Shown: positions 1-8,031, numbered from the stretch's first letter. The stretch: 64,000 bases of DNA from JBCLLP01 sp039738635 (GCA_039738635.1 JBCLLN010000002.1:1-64000), one strand, 5' to 3'. Translations and numbers: made by a program. Notes: a model not told the origin generated them from the sequence alone.

Positions 1-215
1 TTACTTCTTTATTTATGAAGAACTCGCCCCGCTGAAGCGGGGCTTTAGACAGCTTCATAATAAGGAGCTTAAAGCATCTGCTTATTTTCTGATGTTCGAT
101 GTCGGGGGTAGTGTTCTTAAAGCCCAGACGCTAGTTTGAAGCCCCCGACTATCTGAATAATCTTTAAAAATCAAATAAAGCCTTTGCTTTCTGGTTTGGC
201 AGGATTAGGATTACC
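1..215 (+). ncRNA. Candidate structured RNA element, copy A
   Basis: No protein gene is visible in 1-344. From the window edge to about 180 this stretch matches, on the opposite strand, 1771-1960 (copy B). Visible helices are an outer stem TTATGAAG/CTTCATAA around a GCCCCGC/GCGGGGC hairpin, a GAGC/GCTT hairpin at about 64-83, and GTCGGGGG (101-108) with CCCCCGAC (142-149). Copy B keeps these helices with compensatory changes. A terminator-like hairpin follows at 216-249. The 5' end may lie outside the window. An RNA gene, a cis-regulatory leader or the terminal repeat of a mobile element are all possible. Confidence 0.4.
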
Positions 216-249
216 GCCGTGCGGGAGGAATCCGCGCGGGCTTGTTTTT
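216..249 (+). terminator. Intrinsic terminator after structured element A
   Basis: GCCGTGCGG (216-224) pairs with 232-241 through a 9-bp stem with one bulged G, followed by TTGTTTTT. It would end a plus-strand transcript running through copy A before the separate promoter at 333. Confidence 0.55.
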
Positions 250-332
250 GAATTTTTCAACGAGCAGGCAGTAATAAAAATAATTCTAAAATAAAAAATG
301 AGGTTTGTTTCTGATAATAAGATAAAATCACA

Positions 333-338
333 TATAAT
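333..338 (+). promoter_or_regulatory. -10 box giving a leaderless mRNA
   Basis: TATAAT lies exactly 6 nt before the ATG at 345, so transcription would start at or next to the start codon. There is no Shine-Dalgarno sequence and no good -35 box. Confidence 0.55.
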
Positions 339-344
339 AGGTAT

Positions 345-1016
345 ATGATTCGGAGTTTTATTCTAAAATTATTAGCGATAACTGCAGCAGGAATTGTTTT
401 CTTTTTTCTTATATTTGGTATTTACTTTATACATAAATTTTATAATAGTATTTTCAGATTATCATTCCACCAAGTTTCCAGTTCCTTAACTACAAAAATA
501 TCTCAATGTGAAAAAATAAGTGATTGCAAATTATTACCTGGTGACATTCTAATTCGCCGATATATTACACCAAAAACATGGGTTTTTAATAAATTTGCTC
601 ATCCATATTTCACACACTCAGCATTTTACTTAAGTGACGACCAAATTATAGAAGCGATTGGCACAGAAAAAGACCATAAAGATGAAATCCAAATTTTAAA
701 ACTTTCAAAAAGTGGTTGGCTAGACAGTGACATAGAAAGTTTTGTTATTGTGAGGCCTAAATATACTGATGAAAAATTAGACCAGATAAAAAGAAATTTA
801 ACTGCGATTGCAAATGACCCAAATTATAGATTTGGACTACCACAGTTCGGGGATAAGCAGGCAACATGTGCCGATCTTATACTTGAACAATTACTTAATG
901 AAAAAATTACTACTACATCTAATACACCAAAAATAGTAACTCCCGACTATTTATTTTGGTTAGCTGTAAGCAATCCAAATAATTTTGAGATTATTGGATA
1001 TAGTATCCATAAATAG
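345..1016 (+). CDS. Membrane-anchored permuted NlpC/P60-like (YiiX/YaeF-type) hydrolase
   Basis: A 223-residue protein with an N-terminal transmembrane segment (about 7-30) and an extracytoplasmic domain. Residues 64-70 (LLPGDIL), His91 in FTHSAFYL, Glu103 in IIEAIG and Cys175 in TCADLI follow the His-first, Cys-last order of circularly permuted papain-fold enzymes such as YiiX. Members of this family hydrolyse amide or ester bonds in cell-wall peptides or lipids; the substrate here is unknown. The start is set by TATAAT 6 nt upstream (leaderless). The gene is visibly more AT-rich than the ribosomal genes and sits with a convergent membrane-protein gene between two facing copies of a structured element, which suggests an acquired module. 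Confidence 0.7.
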   Translation: MIRSFILKLLAITAAGIVFFFLIFGIYFIHKFYNSIFRLSFHQVSSSLTTKISQCEKISDCKLLPGDILIRRYITPKTWVFNKFAHPYFTHSAFYLSDDQIIEAIGTEKDHKDEIQILKLSKSGWLDSDIESFVIVRPKYTDEKLDQIKRNLTAIANDPNYRFGLPQFGDKQATCADLILEQLLNEKITTTSNTPKIVTPDYLFWLAVSNPNNFEIIGYSIHK

Positions 1017-1019
1017 CAT

Positions 1020-1469
1020 TTATCGACTTATTATGAAAAGCCAAAGACTACCTACTATTAAAACTGGTAGTGGTGACAAAAGTAAGACAAATTTCGGACT
1101 CCATTTTTTGGAATAAATACCGACAGTGTAAAAGATAGCAAAAATAACTGCTGACAAACCAAAACCAAAACCAAAAATATAAGGCACAAATTCACAAAAT
1201 TTACCAGTACATGTGTAGAAATCATATACAAAATATGGTAGTGATAAGAGTAGTAAAATAGGTATGCCATATCCAAAATAATTTTTCTTTTGACTGTTTG
1301 ATTGAGAAATAAGGATTGGAACGGCTGTCGCAAAAATAGACAAGGCAAGTACTATAAAATGCCACCATGATAACTCGCTTGATTCAGTAGTAATCAATAG
1401 AATAATAGTACCAATATTCATTAGTAGCACCATTATCCAATTATAAAAAGGTCTTTTGTCTGTTTCCAT
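1020..1469 (-). CDS. Small multi-pass membrane protein, unknown function
   Basis: A 149-residue hydrophobic protein with about five predicted membrane helices (about 11-27, 36-55, 67-83, 93-115 and 127-147) and a short charged N-terminus (METDKR). I recognise no family motif. It converges on the YiiX-like gene with 3 bp between stop codons, and lies downstream of, and in the same direction as, structured element B. Both module genes thus have a copy of the element upstream in their own orientation. The base composition is AT-rich like its neighbour. It could be an immunity-like or accessory partner of the hydrolase, but that is only inference from pairing. Confidence 0.6.
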   Translation of the reverse strand: METDKRPFYNWIMVLLMNIGTIILLITTESSELSWWHFIVLALSIFATAVPILISQSNSQKKNYFGYGIPILLLLSLPYFVYDFYTCTGKFCEFVPYIFGFGFGLSAVIFAIFYTVGIYSKKWSPKFVLLLSPLPVLIVGSLWLFIISR

Positions 1470-1615
1470 AAAAAATATGTTTAATACTAATAAAACGAAC
1501 TATTTTAGTTTACTGTATTGACTATACCATATTTCTAGTAAAAAAGTTATGGCTGTCAAAAGTAATAACTAAATAAAATAATAATTATTATATTACTTAT
1601 GCCAGTAAGGCATTT

Positions 1616-1665
1616 GTTACTTTTAAATACCCCAAAAGTAACTAAAAGGGTTTCCGACTGCTAAA
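1616..1665 (+). repeat. REP-like palindromic element, copy 1
   Basis: GTTACTTTT (1616-1624) and AAAAGTAAC (1634-1642) form a 9-bp inverted repeat with a 9-nt spacer, followed by a conserved tail ending TGCTAAA at 1665. The same element, tail included, occurs on the minus strand at 63591-63640. A shorter relative lies at 2007-2030. Confidence 0.7.
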
Positions 1666-1689
1666 CAATACATAAGCAATCAACAATAT

Positions 1690-1960
1690 TCTTCTTTCTG
1701 TTTTTTCAGAACGATTCTTTAAGGAATCGGTCCAGCCCAGCTGGACTTGGCTGAAAATAACCATAAGTAAAGAACATATTTGATTTTTCTGATTCTTCAG
1801 ATAGTCGGAGGGCTTCAAACGCAGCTTGGGCCTTAGAACATCTATCCCCCCGACATCGAACATCAGAAAATGAGTAGATGTTTTATACTCCTTATTATGA
1901 AGCTGTTTGAGCTTGATACGAAAGTACTAAAGCGAGTTCTTCATAAATAAGGAAATAAAA
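1690..1960 (-). ncRNA. Candidate structured RNA element, copy B
   Basis: On the minus strand 1960-1771 aligns with 1-180 of the plus strand. Outer stem TTATGAAG/CTTCATAA is identical. The second hairpin is GAGT/ACTC here against GAGC/GCTT in copy A. The third helix is one pair longer, with a base added on both arms. Downstream, 1690-1745 carries three more hairpins: GTCCAGC/GCTGGAC, CGATTC/GAATCG and TTCTG/CAGAA. The rest of 1470-2037 holds only palindromic repeats and no credible gene. It lies between rpsI and the membrane-protein gene and would be transcribed in their direction. Confidence 0.4.
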
Positions 1961-2006
1961 TTTCTATGAATGCTTCTAGATGTGAGCTACAGTCGGGCAG
2001 TTTTGT

Positions 2007-2030
2007 ATTACTTTTGGTGGCAAAAGTAAT
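2007..2030. repeat. REP-like palindrome downstream of rpsI
   Basis: ATTACTTTTG and CAAAAGTAAT form a perfect 10-bp inverted repeat with a GTGG loop, 8 bp past the rpsI stop codon. It resembles the cores at 1616 and 63614. Its position also lets it act as a 3' stabilising or terminating hairpin for the operon, though no T-run follows. Confidence 0.6.
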
Positions 2031-2037
2031 GAAATAC

Positions 2038-2454
2038 TTAGCGCTTGGAGAACTGAGGAGCTTTGCGGGCCTTGCGGAGTCCTGGCTTTTTGCGCTCTTT
2101 CTTGCGAGGATCACGGGTGAGATAGCCATGTTTTTTAAGACTTGTTCTAAAATCTTCGCTCATTTCCACTAGTGCCCTAGAAATACCTAGCCTAATAGCA
2201 TCAGATTGACCTCTTAGCCCACCGCCATCAACCTTAACTTCTACATCAAGCTCCTTGGTTTTGGAAAGTAAAACTAGTGGAGCCCTGAGGCTATGGACAT
2301 AAGTTTCGTTGGCTAAAAAGTAGTCATCAGCAGATCTTTCATTGATTGTAATAAGGCCCTTGCCTTTTAATAGCTTGACCACAGCTACGGATTGCTTACG
2401 GCGCCCGATGGCTCGGTAATAATGTTTCTTGGTGGTGGTAGTTTGTTCTGCCAT
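2038..2454 (-). CDS. rpsI: 30S ribosomal protein S9
   Basis: A 138-residue S9 protein. The family signature is clear: YRAIGRRKQSVA near the N-terminus, the central GGGLRGQSDAIRLGISRAL block (about 78-96), and the basic C-terminal tail RKKPGLRKARKAPQFSKR, which in S9 reaches the P-site tRNA. It is the last gene of a long minus-strand block and follows rplM after 1 bp, the universal L13-S9 pair. A perfect palindrome follows the stop codon. Length and motifs are normal. Confidence 0.97.
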   Translation of the reverse strand: MAEQTTTTKKHYYRAIGRRKQSVAVVKLLKGKGLITINERSADDYFLANETYVHSLRAPLVLLSKTKELDVEVKVDGGGLRGQSDAIRLGISRALVEMSEDFRTSLKKHGYLTRDPRKKERKKPGLRKARKAPQFSKR

Positions 2455-2455
2455 T

Positions 2456-2890
2456 TTAGATCTCCAACTTAATTATTTCTGGCTGCTGGGCTTCATGCTT
2501 ATGTTCTGCAGTTGCATAAACCTTGAGGTTTTTTAGCATTCCGTCACGGAGTTTATTTTTAGGCAACATTCCAGCTACTGCATGCTCAATAACTCTATTG
2601 GGGTGCTTTTGAAGCATCTCTGCTAGGCTTGTTTCCTTAATCCCGCCCGGATAGCCACTATGCCGATAGTAGAACTTGTCAGTGAGCTTATTGCCGGTAA
2701 CTTTTATTTTGGCGCAATTAGTAATAATTACTACATCTCCCGTGATGATATGAGGAGTATAGCTAGGTTTGTGCTTACCCATTAAAATCTCAGCTACTCT
2801 GGTGCTTAGTCTCCCCAGAGTTAAGCCTTTGGCGTCTATTAAGTACCATTTTTGGTGAACATCGCCTGGTTTGGCTGAAAATGTCTTCAT
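2456..2890 (-). CDS. rplM: 50S ribosomal protein L13
   Basis: A 144-residue L13, an early-assembling large-subunit protein. Typical features are the N-terminal WYLIDAKGLTLGRLST segment, VVIITNCAKIKVTGNK in the middle and the HAVAGMLPKNKLRDGMLKNL block (about 98-117). Its ATG overlaps the rplQ TGA in an ATGA arrangement, which suggests translational coupling, and rpsI follows after 1 bp. Length is typical for the family. Confidence 0.97.
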   Translation of the reverse strand: MKTFSAKPGDVHQKWYLIDAKGLTLGRLSTRVAEILMGKHKPSYTPHIITGDVVIITNCAKIKVTGNKLTDKFYYRHSGYPGGIKETSLAEMLQKHPNRVIEHAVAGMLPKNKLRDGMLKNLKVYATAEHKHEAQQPEIIKLEI

Positions 2891-3369
2891 TTGCTAGCCC
2901 CTTTTGCTACTTTGGCCTTAGAGGCACTTTTAACTGCTTTGGGTGCCGACTTAGCCTGCTTACCAGCGCTGGGCTTAGCCTTGGCTTCTGGCGGGGTAGC
3001 GCTGTAGTCTTTATCTAGTATTAGCTCTACTACGGCCATACTAGCACCATCGCCTAACCTACTACCAGTCTTTATGACTCTAGTATAGCCACTACTTCGT
3101 TGCTTAAAGCCGTTTATTAGCTCCGTATTGAGCTTTTCGGCGGCAACTGGGTTAATTGTGGTACTTAAGATTTGGCGATAATTATGTAAATCGTGCTTCT
3201 TGGCCTTGGTCACTAGCTTATCAAAGTTGCGGGCTAATTCTTTAGCCTTAATTTCGGTAGTCTCAACTCTTTCATAGAGAATTAAAGAATCGATTAAGCC
3301 TCGGATCAACGCTCGGCGTGGTCCTGTTGCTCTTGAAAGTTTCTTTCCGATGTAGCTATGTCGATGCAT
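2887..3369 (-). CDS. rplQ: 50S ribosomal protein L17
   Basis: A 160-residue L17. The core (about 1-118) starts MHRHSYIGKKLSRATGPRRA and continues with the usual LIDSLILYERVETTEIKAKE segment. From about residue 127 there is a low-complexity Lys/Ala/Ser/Pro-rich tail not found in standard L17 proteins of about 120 residues; such basic tails probably contact rRNA. It lies between rpoA (20 bp away) and rplM, which it overlaps by 4 bp. Confidence 0.96.
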   Translation of the reverse strand: MHRHSYIGKKLSRATGPRRALIRGLIDSLILYERVETTEIKAKELARNFDKLVTKAKKHDLHNYRQILSTTINPVAAEKLNTELINGFKQRSSGYTRVIKTGSRLGDGASMAVVELILDKDYSATPPEAKAKPSAGKQAKSAPKAVKSASKAKVAKGASK

Positions 3370-3389
3370 AATATATTTTTAACTATCCC

Positions 3390-4334
3390 CTATTCACCTA
3401 GGGCGTCCTGCCCTACCCCAAGTTCATTAAGCTTTTCTATGACTTCTTCTTGAGCTTTAGCTCCAAAGCCCTTAAGGTCTTTAAGGTCAGCCGATGTGAA
3501 ATCCATCAGATCCTTAATAGTCTTGATCTCGTTATTGATTAAGGCATTAGTTGTTCTGGGGCTGAAATTAACCTCATCTACTCCTATTTGCGCCATATCG
3601 GCCTCTGCCCGCTCGGTAGCGGTCATAATGCCTCCACTGCCTACTGAGACGACATCGTGTCCAGCTAATACCTGGAAGTGCCCTACAAGTACCTCGGCGG
3701 ACTGCATGACAGCCTCTCGTGGCGAGATAGTTCCGTCTGTCTCTACTTCTAGGACAAGCCTATCAAGATTAGTCATTTGCCCAACACGAGTGTTCTGGAC
3801 ATTATATCGAACTCTCCTAATAGGTGTGTAAATAGCGTCAATAGCTATCATGCCTACTGGAAGTTTTTCGGCATTTCGGCTTTCTACTGGTGCATAGCCA
3901 CGGCCTTGCTCAACCTTTAATTCAATTTCTAACTTTGCTTTGGTGTTGTCTATGTGAGCAATAATCAGGTCTGGGTTAACAACCTCAACATCATTATTAA
4001 CGGTGATATCGCCAGCCTTCACAACACCCCCAGTTTTTTTAAGAATGAGCATTACAGGCTCTTCGTTAGGATTTTTAAAGCGGACTTGTTTGAGGTTAAG
4101 GATAATCTCAATCATATCCTCCTGAATGCCAGCAATAGTTGAGAATTCATGGCTAGCACCTTCAATTTTGACTGCTGTAATCGCACTTCCTGCTAGGCTA
4201 GATAATAATACCCGACGGATTGAGTTTCCTAAAGTCATTCCATAGCCTGGATGAAGTGGCTCTAGCATAAACACTGCTGAGTTATCGGTTGTTTTTTCTT
4301 CTTTTAATTCTGGTAGGTTGATGTCGTATAACAT
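3390..4334 (-). CDS. rpoA: RNA polymerase alpha subunit
   Basis: A 314-residue alpha subunit. The N-terminal dimerisation and assembly domain (about 1-230) includes LEPLHPGYGMTLGNSIRR and LPVGMIAIDAIYTPIRRVRY. The C-terminal domain (about 250-310) reads FSPRTTNAL, with Arg260 and Asn263 at the positions of the DNA-contacting Arg265 and Asn268 of E. coli alpha. It sits between rpsD and rplQ as in the classical alpha operon. A second alpha-CTD-like gene is encoded at 47896. Confidence 0.97.
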   Translation of the reverse strand: MLYDINLPELKEEKTTDNSAVFMLEPLHPGYGMTLGNSIRRVLLSSLAGSAITAVKIEGASHEFSTIAGIQEDMIEIILNLKQVRFKNPNEEPVMLILKKTGGVVKAGDITVNNDVEVVNPDLIIAHIDNTKAKLEIELKVEQGRGYAPVESRNAEKLPVGMIAIDAIYTPIRRVRYNVQNTRVGQMTNLDRLVLEVETDGTISPREAVMQSAEVLVGHFQVLAGHDVVSVGSGGIMTATERAEADMAQIGVDEVNFSPRTTNALINNEIKTIKDLMDFTSADLKDLKGFGAKAQEEVIEKLNELGVGQDALGE

Positions 4335-4350
4335 TGCTTCTCCTTATTAT

Positions 4351-4965
4351 TTAACGTGAATAATACTCTATAACTAATTGCTCTTGTATGTCGTGGTCCT
4401 GCTCCTCTCGCAGTGGTGTCCCCATGACTTTGGCGCTGAATTTCTTCTGGTTGAAGCTAAGCCAGCTAGGCAAAGTTTGGTTAGGGTCCATACTGTCTTT
4501 GAGGGCAACAAAATAAGTGGTTTTAAGGCTAGCTTCACGGATGGTAATTTCGTCTTTTGGTGATACTAGAATGGATGGGATATCAACTCTAGTGCCATTG
4601 ACGACAACATGTCCGTGACTAACTATTTGGCGGGCTGATGGTCTAGATGGGGCGATTCCAAGCCGGTAAATGACATTGTCAAGTCGGCACTCTAGTAGCT
4701 GTAAAAGGTTTTCCCCAGTAACGCCCTTCATTTTTTCAGCTTTATGAATGTAGCGCCTAAATTGCTTTTCTAATATCCCATATATTCGCTTAACTTTTTG
4801 TTTCTCTCGAAGCTGGAGTGAATAATCACTTGGCTTAGACCGTCTGGCCTGGCCATGCTGGCCTGGTGGATAATTACGACGAGTTAGGGCTTTAATGGCC
4901 TTGGGATGGGTGGCTGTGCCTTCACGGCGAGCAATCTTGACGGCTGGAGTTAAATTACGTGCCAT
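4351..4965 (-). CDS. rpsD: 30S ribosomal protein S4
   Basis: A 204-residue S4, a primary 16S rRNA binder and assembly initiator. The N-terminus lacks the zinc-binding cysteines of some S4 proteins (NLTPAVKIARREG), so it is the zinc-free form. The S4 RNA-binding domain (about 95-155) contains LECRLDNVIYRLGIAPSRPSA and the RQIVSHGHVVVNG segment. It follows rpsK after 2 bp. In many bacteria S4 autoregulates the alpha operon; no S4-type leader was identified here. Confidence 0.97.
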   Translation of the reverse strand: MARNLTPAVKIARREGTATHPKAIKALTRRNYPPGQHGQARRSKPSDYSLQLREKQKVKRIYGILEKQFRRYIHKAEKMKGVTGENLLQLLECRLDNVIYRLGIAPSRPSARQIVSHGHVVVNGTRVDIPSILVSPKDEITIREASLKTTYFVALKDSMDPNQTLPSWLSFNQKKFSAKVMGTPLREEQDHDIQEQLVIEYYSR

Positions 4966-4967
4966 CG

Positions 4968-5360
4968 CTATACTCTCCTAGCTTTCCGGGGACGACAGCC
5001 ATTATGTGGAATGCCTGTCTCGTCTTTGATGGAATTAACACTAATGCCTGATCCTTGGAGGGCTCGGATTGCCGACTCTCTACCTCCACCAATTCCTTTG
5101 ATTATCACTTCGACACTGCTCATACCGCAGTCCTTGCAGACTCCCACGGCTTTCTCGGCGGCCATCTGGGCTGCATAAGGGGTACTTTTTCTTGATCCCT
5201 TAAATCCGGCCGATCCTGATGAAGCCCAGCTTATCACTGCACCTTTTTCGTCAGTTATAGTGATGATGGTGTTGTTAAAGCTAGAGTGGATGTGCACTAT
5301 ACCCTTGGGTATTGTGCGCTTTTGCTTCTTCTTGCGGATTTTGGTAGTTGGTTTGCTCAT
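4968..5360 (-). CDS. rpsK: 30S ribosomal protein S11
   Basis: A 130-residue S11 of the small-subunit platform. Diagnostic segments are GIVHIHSSFNNTIITITD (about 20-37), SAGFKGSRKSTPYAAQMAAE and the C-terminal GCRPRKARRV. It lies between rpsM and rpsD in the usual order with short gaps, consistent with one transcript from the infA promoter. Length is normal. Confidence 0.97.
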   Translation of the reverse strand: MSKPTTKIRKKKQKRTIPKGIVHIHSSFNNTIITITDEKGAVISWASSGSAGFKGSRKSTPYAAQMAAEKAVGVCKDCGMSSVEVIIKGIGGGRESAIRALQGSGISVNSIKDETGIPHNGCRPRKARRV

Positions 5361-5377
5361 ATATTTATACTGCTTTT

Positions 5378-5764
5378 TTAAGTTTTAGCTGATGATTTCT
5401 TTCTTCCGCTACCTACGGTGACTTTTTTGCCACGCTTTGTTCGGGCGTTGGTCTTGGTGCGCTGACCTCTTGATGGTAGCCCGGCACTATGTCTTAATCC
5501 TCGATATGCCTTAATTTCCTTAAGTCTTTTGATATTGCCTGTCACAATTCTGGATAAATCAGCCTCAACAACAAGGTTCTTGGCGATATATTCGCGGATT
5601 TTGGACTGGTCTGCTTCGGTCATATCCTTGACTCTAATATTGGGGTCAATATCAAGCTCACCAAGGGCTTTTTGACTAGTCTTTAGCCCGATACCATAAA
5701 TATAGGTTAGGGCCACTTCAAGACGTTTTTCGGCAGGGATGTTTGTTCCCGCTATCCTAGCCAT
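5378..5764 (-). CDS. rpsM: 30S ribosomal protein S13
   Basis: A 128-residue S13, which contacts the head of the small subunit and the P-site tRNA. It begins MARIAGTNIPAEKRLEVALT and carries the helix-two-turn-helix IYGIGLKTSQKALGEL and the basic tail GLRHSAGLPSRGQRTKTNAR. Its ATG directly follows the rpmJ stop codon with no spacer, so the two genes are likely translationally coupled. Length is normal. Confidence 0.97.
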   Translation of the reverse strand: MARIAGTNIPAEKRLEVALTYIYGIGLKTSQKALGELDIDPNIRVKDMTEADQSKIREYIAKNLVVEADLSRIVTGNIKRLKEIKAYRGLRHSAGLPSRGQRTKTNARTKRGKKVTVGSGRKKSSAKT

Positions 5765-5878
5765 CTAGCCCTGCCTCTGTTTGTGCTTTGGATTATCACA
5801 AATAACCCGCACAACCCTTTTGCGCACGACCACTTTGCATTTAGCACAGATTTTTTTAACACTAGCACGAACCTTCAA
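5765..5878 (-). CDS. rpmJ: 50S ribosomal protein L36, TTG start
   Basis: A 37-residue L36, too short for most gene finders. The translation reads MKVRASVKKICAKC, continues with VVVRKRVVRVICDNPKHKQR and ends QG. Two CxxC-spaced cysteines, a later Cys and a His form the usual zinc ribbon. The start codon is TTG, preceded by an AGGAG Shine-Dalgarno, and no in-frame ATG is available. The stop codon TAG abuts the rpsM ATG. The position between infA and rpsM is the classical one. Confidence 0.93.
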   Translation of the reverse strand: MKVRASVKKICAKCKVVVRKRVVRVICDNPKHKQRQG

Positions 5879-5888
5879 TAGCCTACTC

Positions 5889-6110
5889 CTACTTATGACG
5901 GAATGTTATCCGACCTTTAGATAAATCATATGGGGTCATTTCAATCGTGACCTTATCGCCAGGCAATATTTTAATATAATGCATGCGCATTTTCCCAGAA
6001 ATATGCGCCAAAATCACATGCCCATTTTCTAGTTCTACTTTGAAATGAGCATTGGGCAACGCTTCTACAACGCTACCCTCAGCTTCGATTACTTCCTTTG
6101 TATTTGCCAT
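5889..6110 (-). CDS. infA: Translation initiation factor IF-1
   Basis: A 73-residue IF-1, a single OB-fold S1-like protein that binds the ribosomal A site during initiation. Motifs include VIEAEGSVVEALPNAHFKVE, ENGHVILAHISGKMRMHYI and the C-terminal MTPYDLSKGRITFRHK. It heads the infA-rpmJ-rpsM-rpsK-rpsD-rpoA-rplQ-rplM-rpsI transcript from its own promoter at 6132-6160. No adk or map gene lies between secY and infA. The leader is only about 15 nt and lacks a Shine-Dalgarno. Confidence 0.97.
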   Translation of the reverse strand: MANTKEVIEAEGSVVEALPNAHFKVELENGHVILAHISGKMRMHYIKILPGDKVTIEMTPYDLSKGRITFRHK

Positions 6111-6131
6111 AGATTAAAGTTACTAGATGTA

Positions 6132-6160
6132 ATTATAGACGAGATGGGCTAATCTGTAAA
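6132..6160 (-). promoter_or_regulatory. infA operon promoter
   Basis: On the minus strand TTTACA (6160-6155) and TATAAT (6137-6132) are separated by 17 bp. Predicted start about 6125. This separates the alpha operon from secY and the spc operon. Confidence 0.75.
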
Positions 6161-6216
6161 GGGTTTTACTGGACTTAAATAGAAATTGGATAATAAACTA
6201 TTTTCTGCTAGCACCG

Positions 6217-7533
6217 CTAATATTTATCATAAGTAGCCATTAAGGCTAGCGACTTGAGCTGCTTAACGGTCTCAATAATTACCGCCACAATAATAAGTAG
6301 GCTAATACCACCGATAGTGATGGCCTGGGAGGTCTTAAAGACAGCCTCCACAATAAAAGGCAGTATAGCAACCAGCCCCAGTGCTAGAGAGCCAGTAAAT
6401 GTAATCCTGGTGATGATTGTCTTGAGGTATTTGGCAGTTTCTTCTCCTGGTCGGACTCCTGGCACAAAGCCACCTTGCTTCTGAAGGTTCTCGGCTATTT
6501 CGTCGGGCTTAAATATAATGGCCGTATAAAAGTAGGTAAATGCTACCACTAATATAAAATATGCTACCGCATAGACCCAACTAGATGGCGAGAAAAGATT
6601 GGTCAGCGTCTGAGCAAAAGACGCCAGCCACTGGGTTTTAGAGCTAGAAAATAGCTGAGCTAAAAAAGTAGGGATTGATAAAAAGGCTAGAGCAAATATA
6701 ATTGGTATCACCCCGGCTGTTATGACGCGCAGTGGCAGGTGCGTGTCAACACCACTATAGGCCTGGGCATTAGAAGACCTCCTGGCATAAGAGATTGGAA
6801 TATTACGCTGGCCTTCATTTAAATAAACTATAAAAATTACTGTAGCAACGGCAATTAAGCCTACCACTGCGATGCCAACTAGCCTGCCCGAGTCGGACTG
6901 GACTAAGCTAAATTGCGATGTCAGCATAGTCGGCAAGGTAGAGACAATACCAAATAATATAATCATTGAGATGCCATTACCAACCCCTCTCGTCGTGATA
7001 AGCTCCCCAAACCACATCAGAATCATAGAGCCGGCGACAATAACTGAGACCATTAATGTCCACTGGAATATCGTTGGGTTACCTATCAAATCAATACCAA
7101 GCGACTGGGTAGATAAGCTACGAACCAAAACGATCATAGCCACACCCTGGACTATTGCCAGAGGGAGCGTCAGTATCCGCGTATAGAAATTGATTTTGTT
7201 TCTGCCAGCCTCACCTTCTTTTGATAGGGCCTTTAGCTCGGGTGTCACTTGGGTCAGAAGTTGAATAATAATAGAGGCATTAATATATGGGCCTAGGCCC
7301 ATTAGAAGTATCGAGAAGCTTGAAAGAGCCCCACCTGAGAATAAATCTACAAAGCCCAGTAAAGAGTTGGATTGGAATATCTTAGCTAGGAATAATTGTA
7401 GCTTAGCGCTATCAGCCACAGGAATTGGTATTTGGGATAAGAGGCTATAGGCAACCATCAGAGCAAGCACCACTAGCACTCGCTTGCGCAATGTTGGGTT
7501 CTTATAAAGCTGTAGTAAGGTTTCTTTTTTCAT
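6217..7533 (-). CDS. secY: Protein translocase subunit SecY
   Basis: A 438-residue SecY, the pore subunit of the Sec translocon. It has the expected ten membrane helices, the plug-region GGALSSFSILLMGLGPYINASI (about 67-88) and the cytoplasmic loop QGGFVPGVRPGEETAKYL (about 353-370) that contacts SecA and the ribosome. It is the last gene of the spc cluster, 15 bp after rplO. Export matters here because the window also encodes many secreted enzymes. Confidence 0.97.
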   Translation of the reverse strand: MKKETLLQLYKNPTLRKRVLVVLALMVAYSLLSQIPIPVADSAKLQLFLAKIFQSNSLLGFVDLFSGGALSSFSILLMGLGPYINASIIIQLLTQVTPELKALSKEGEAGRNKINFYTRILTLPLAIVQGVAMIVLVRSLSTQSLGIDLIGNPTIFQWTLMVSVIVAGSMILMWFGELITTRGVGNGISMIILFGIVSTLPTMLTSQFSLVQSDSGRLVGIAVVGLIAVATVIFIVYLNEGQRNIPISYARRSSNAQAYSGVDTHLPLRVITAGVIPIIFALAFLSIPTFLAQLFSSSKTQWLASFAQTLTNLFSPSSWVYAVAYFILVVAFTYFYTAIIFKPDEIAENLQKQGGFVPGVRPGEETAKYLKTIITRITFTGSLALGLVAILPFIVEAVFKTSQAITIGGISLLIIVAVIIETVKQLKSLALMATYDKY

Positions 7534-7548
7534 TACCCCCCGATTCTA

Positions 7549-8031
7549 TTATTGCTGCGGTTTTTTGCTATTTGGTTTTGGCTCTGGCTTGGGTTTAGCA
7601 GTTAAAATAACCTTGCCGCCAGCCTTTTGAATTGCCGCAGTAGCCGAGGCCGAGGCCTTATCAACGCTAATAGTTACGGCAAGCTTTATTGTACCATTAC
7701 CTAGAAGCTTAGTAGGACCTTTGAGATGGCGAATTAAGCCAACTTTATTGAGCACCTTGGCATCGACAGAGTTAACGGCCAAGCTCTCTATGTCTGATAA
7801 GTTAATAACTTGATAAGTAATTCTATTTAAAGGTTTAAAGCCACGCTCTTTAGGCAGCCGTTGGGCAAGCTTGGTCTGACCGCCCTCAAATCCTGGCTTA
7901 AACTTACTGCCAGCTCTAGAGTTTTGGCCTTTCGTGCCTCGCCCTGCTGTCTTGCCCTGTCCAGCACTAATTCCTCGTCCAACTCTCTTAATGGTCTTAT
8001 TCCTGGTGGTATTGAGTTCATGAACTTTCAT
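7549..8031 (-). CDS. rplO: 50S ribosomal protein L15
   Basis: A 160-residue L15. The N-terminal Gly/Arg-rich segment KRVGRGISAGQGKTAGRGTKGQNSRAG (16-42) threads into 23S rRNA, and a globular domain (about 60-145) follows. A Pro/Lys-rich tail (PKPEPKPNSKKPQQ) extends the usual end. It follows rpsE directly by a TAATG overlap. No rpmD (L30) lies between S5 and L15, a known feature of Candidate Phyla Radiation genomes. Confidence 0.96.
   Translation of the reverse strand: MKVHELNTTRNKTIKRVGRGISAGQGKTAGRGTKGQNSRAGSKFKPGFEGGQTKLAQRLPKERGFKPLNRITYQVINLSDIESLAVNSVDAKVLNKVGLIRHLKGPTKLLGNGTIKLAVTISVDKASASATAAIQKAGGKVILTAKPKPEPKPNSKKPQQ

Noticed and set aside
1642..1863. A 73-codon frame within structured element B
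   Set aside because: It follows the RNA-like repeat on the minus strand, shows no protein features and is not kept in copy A.
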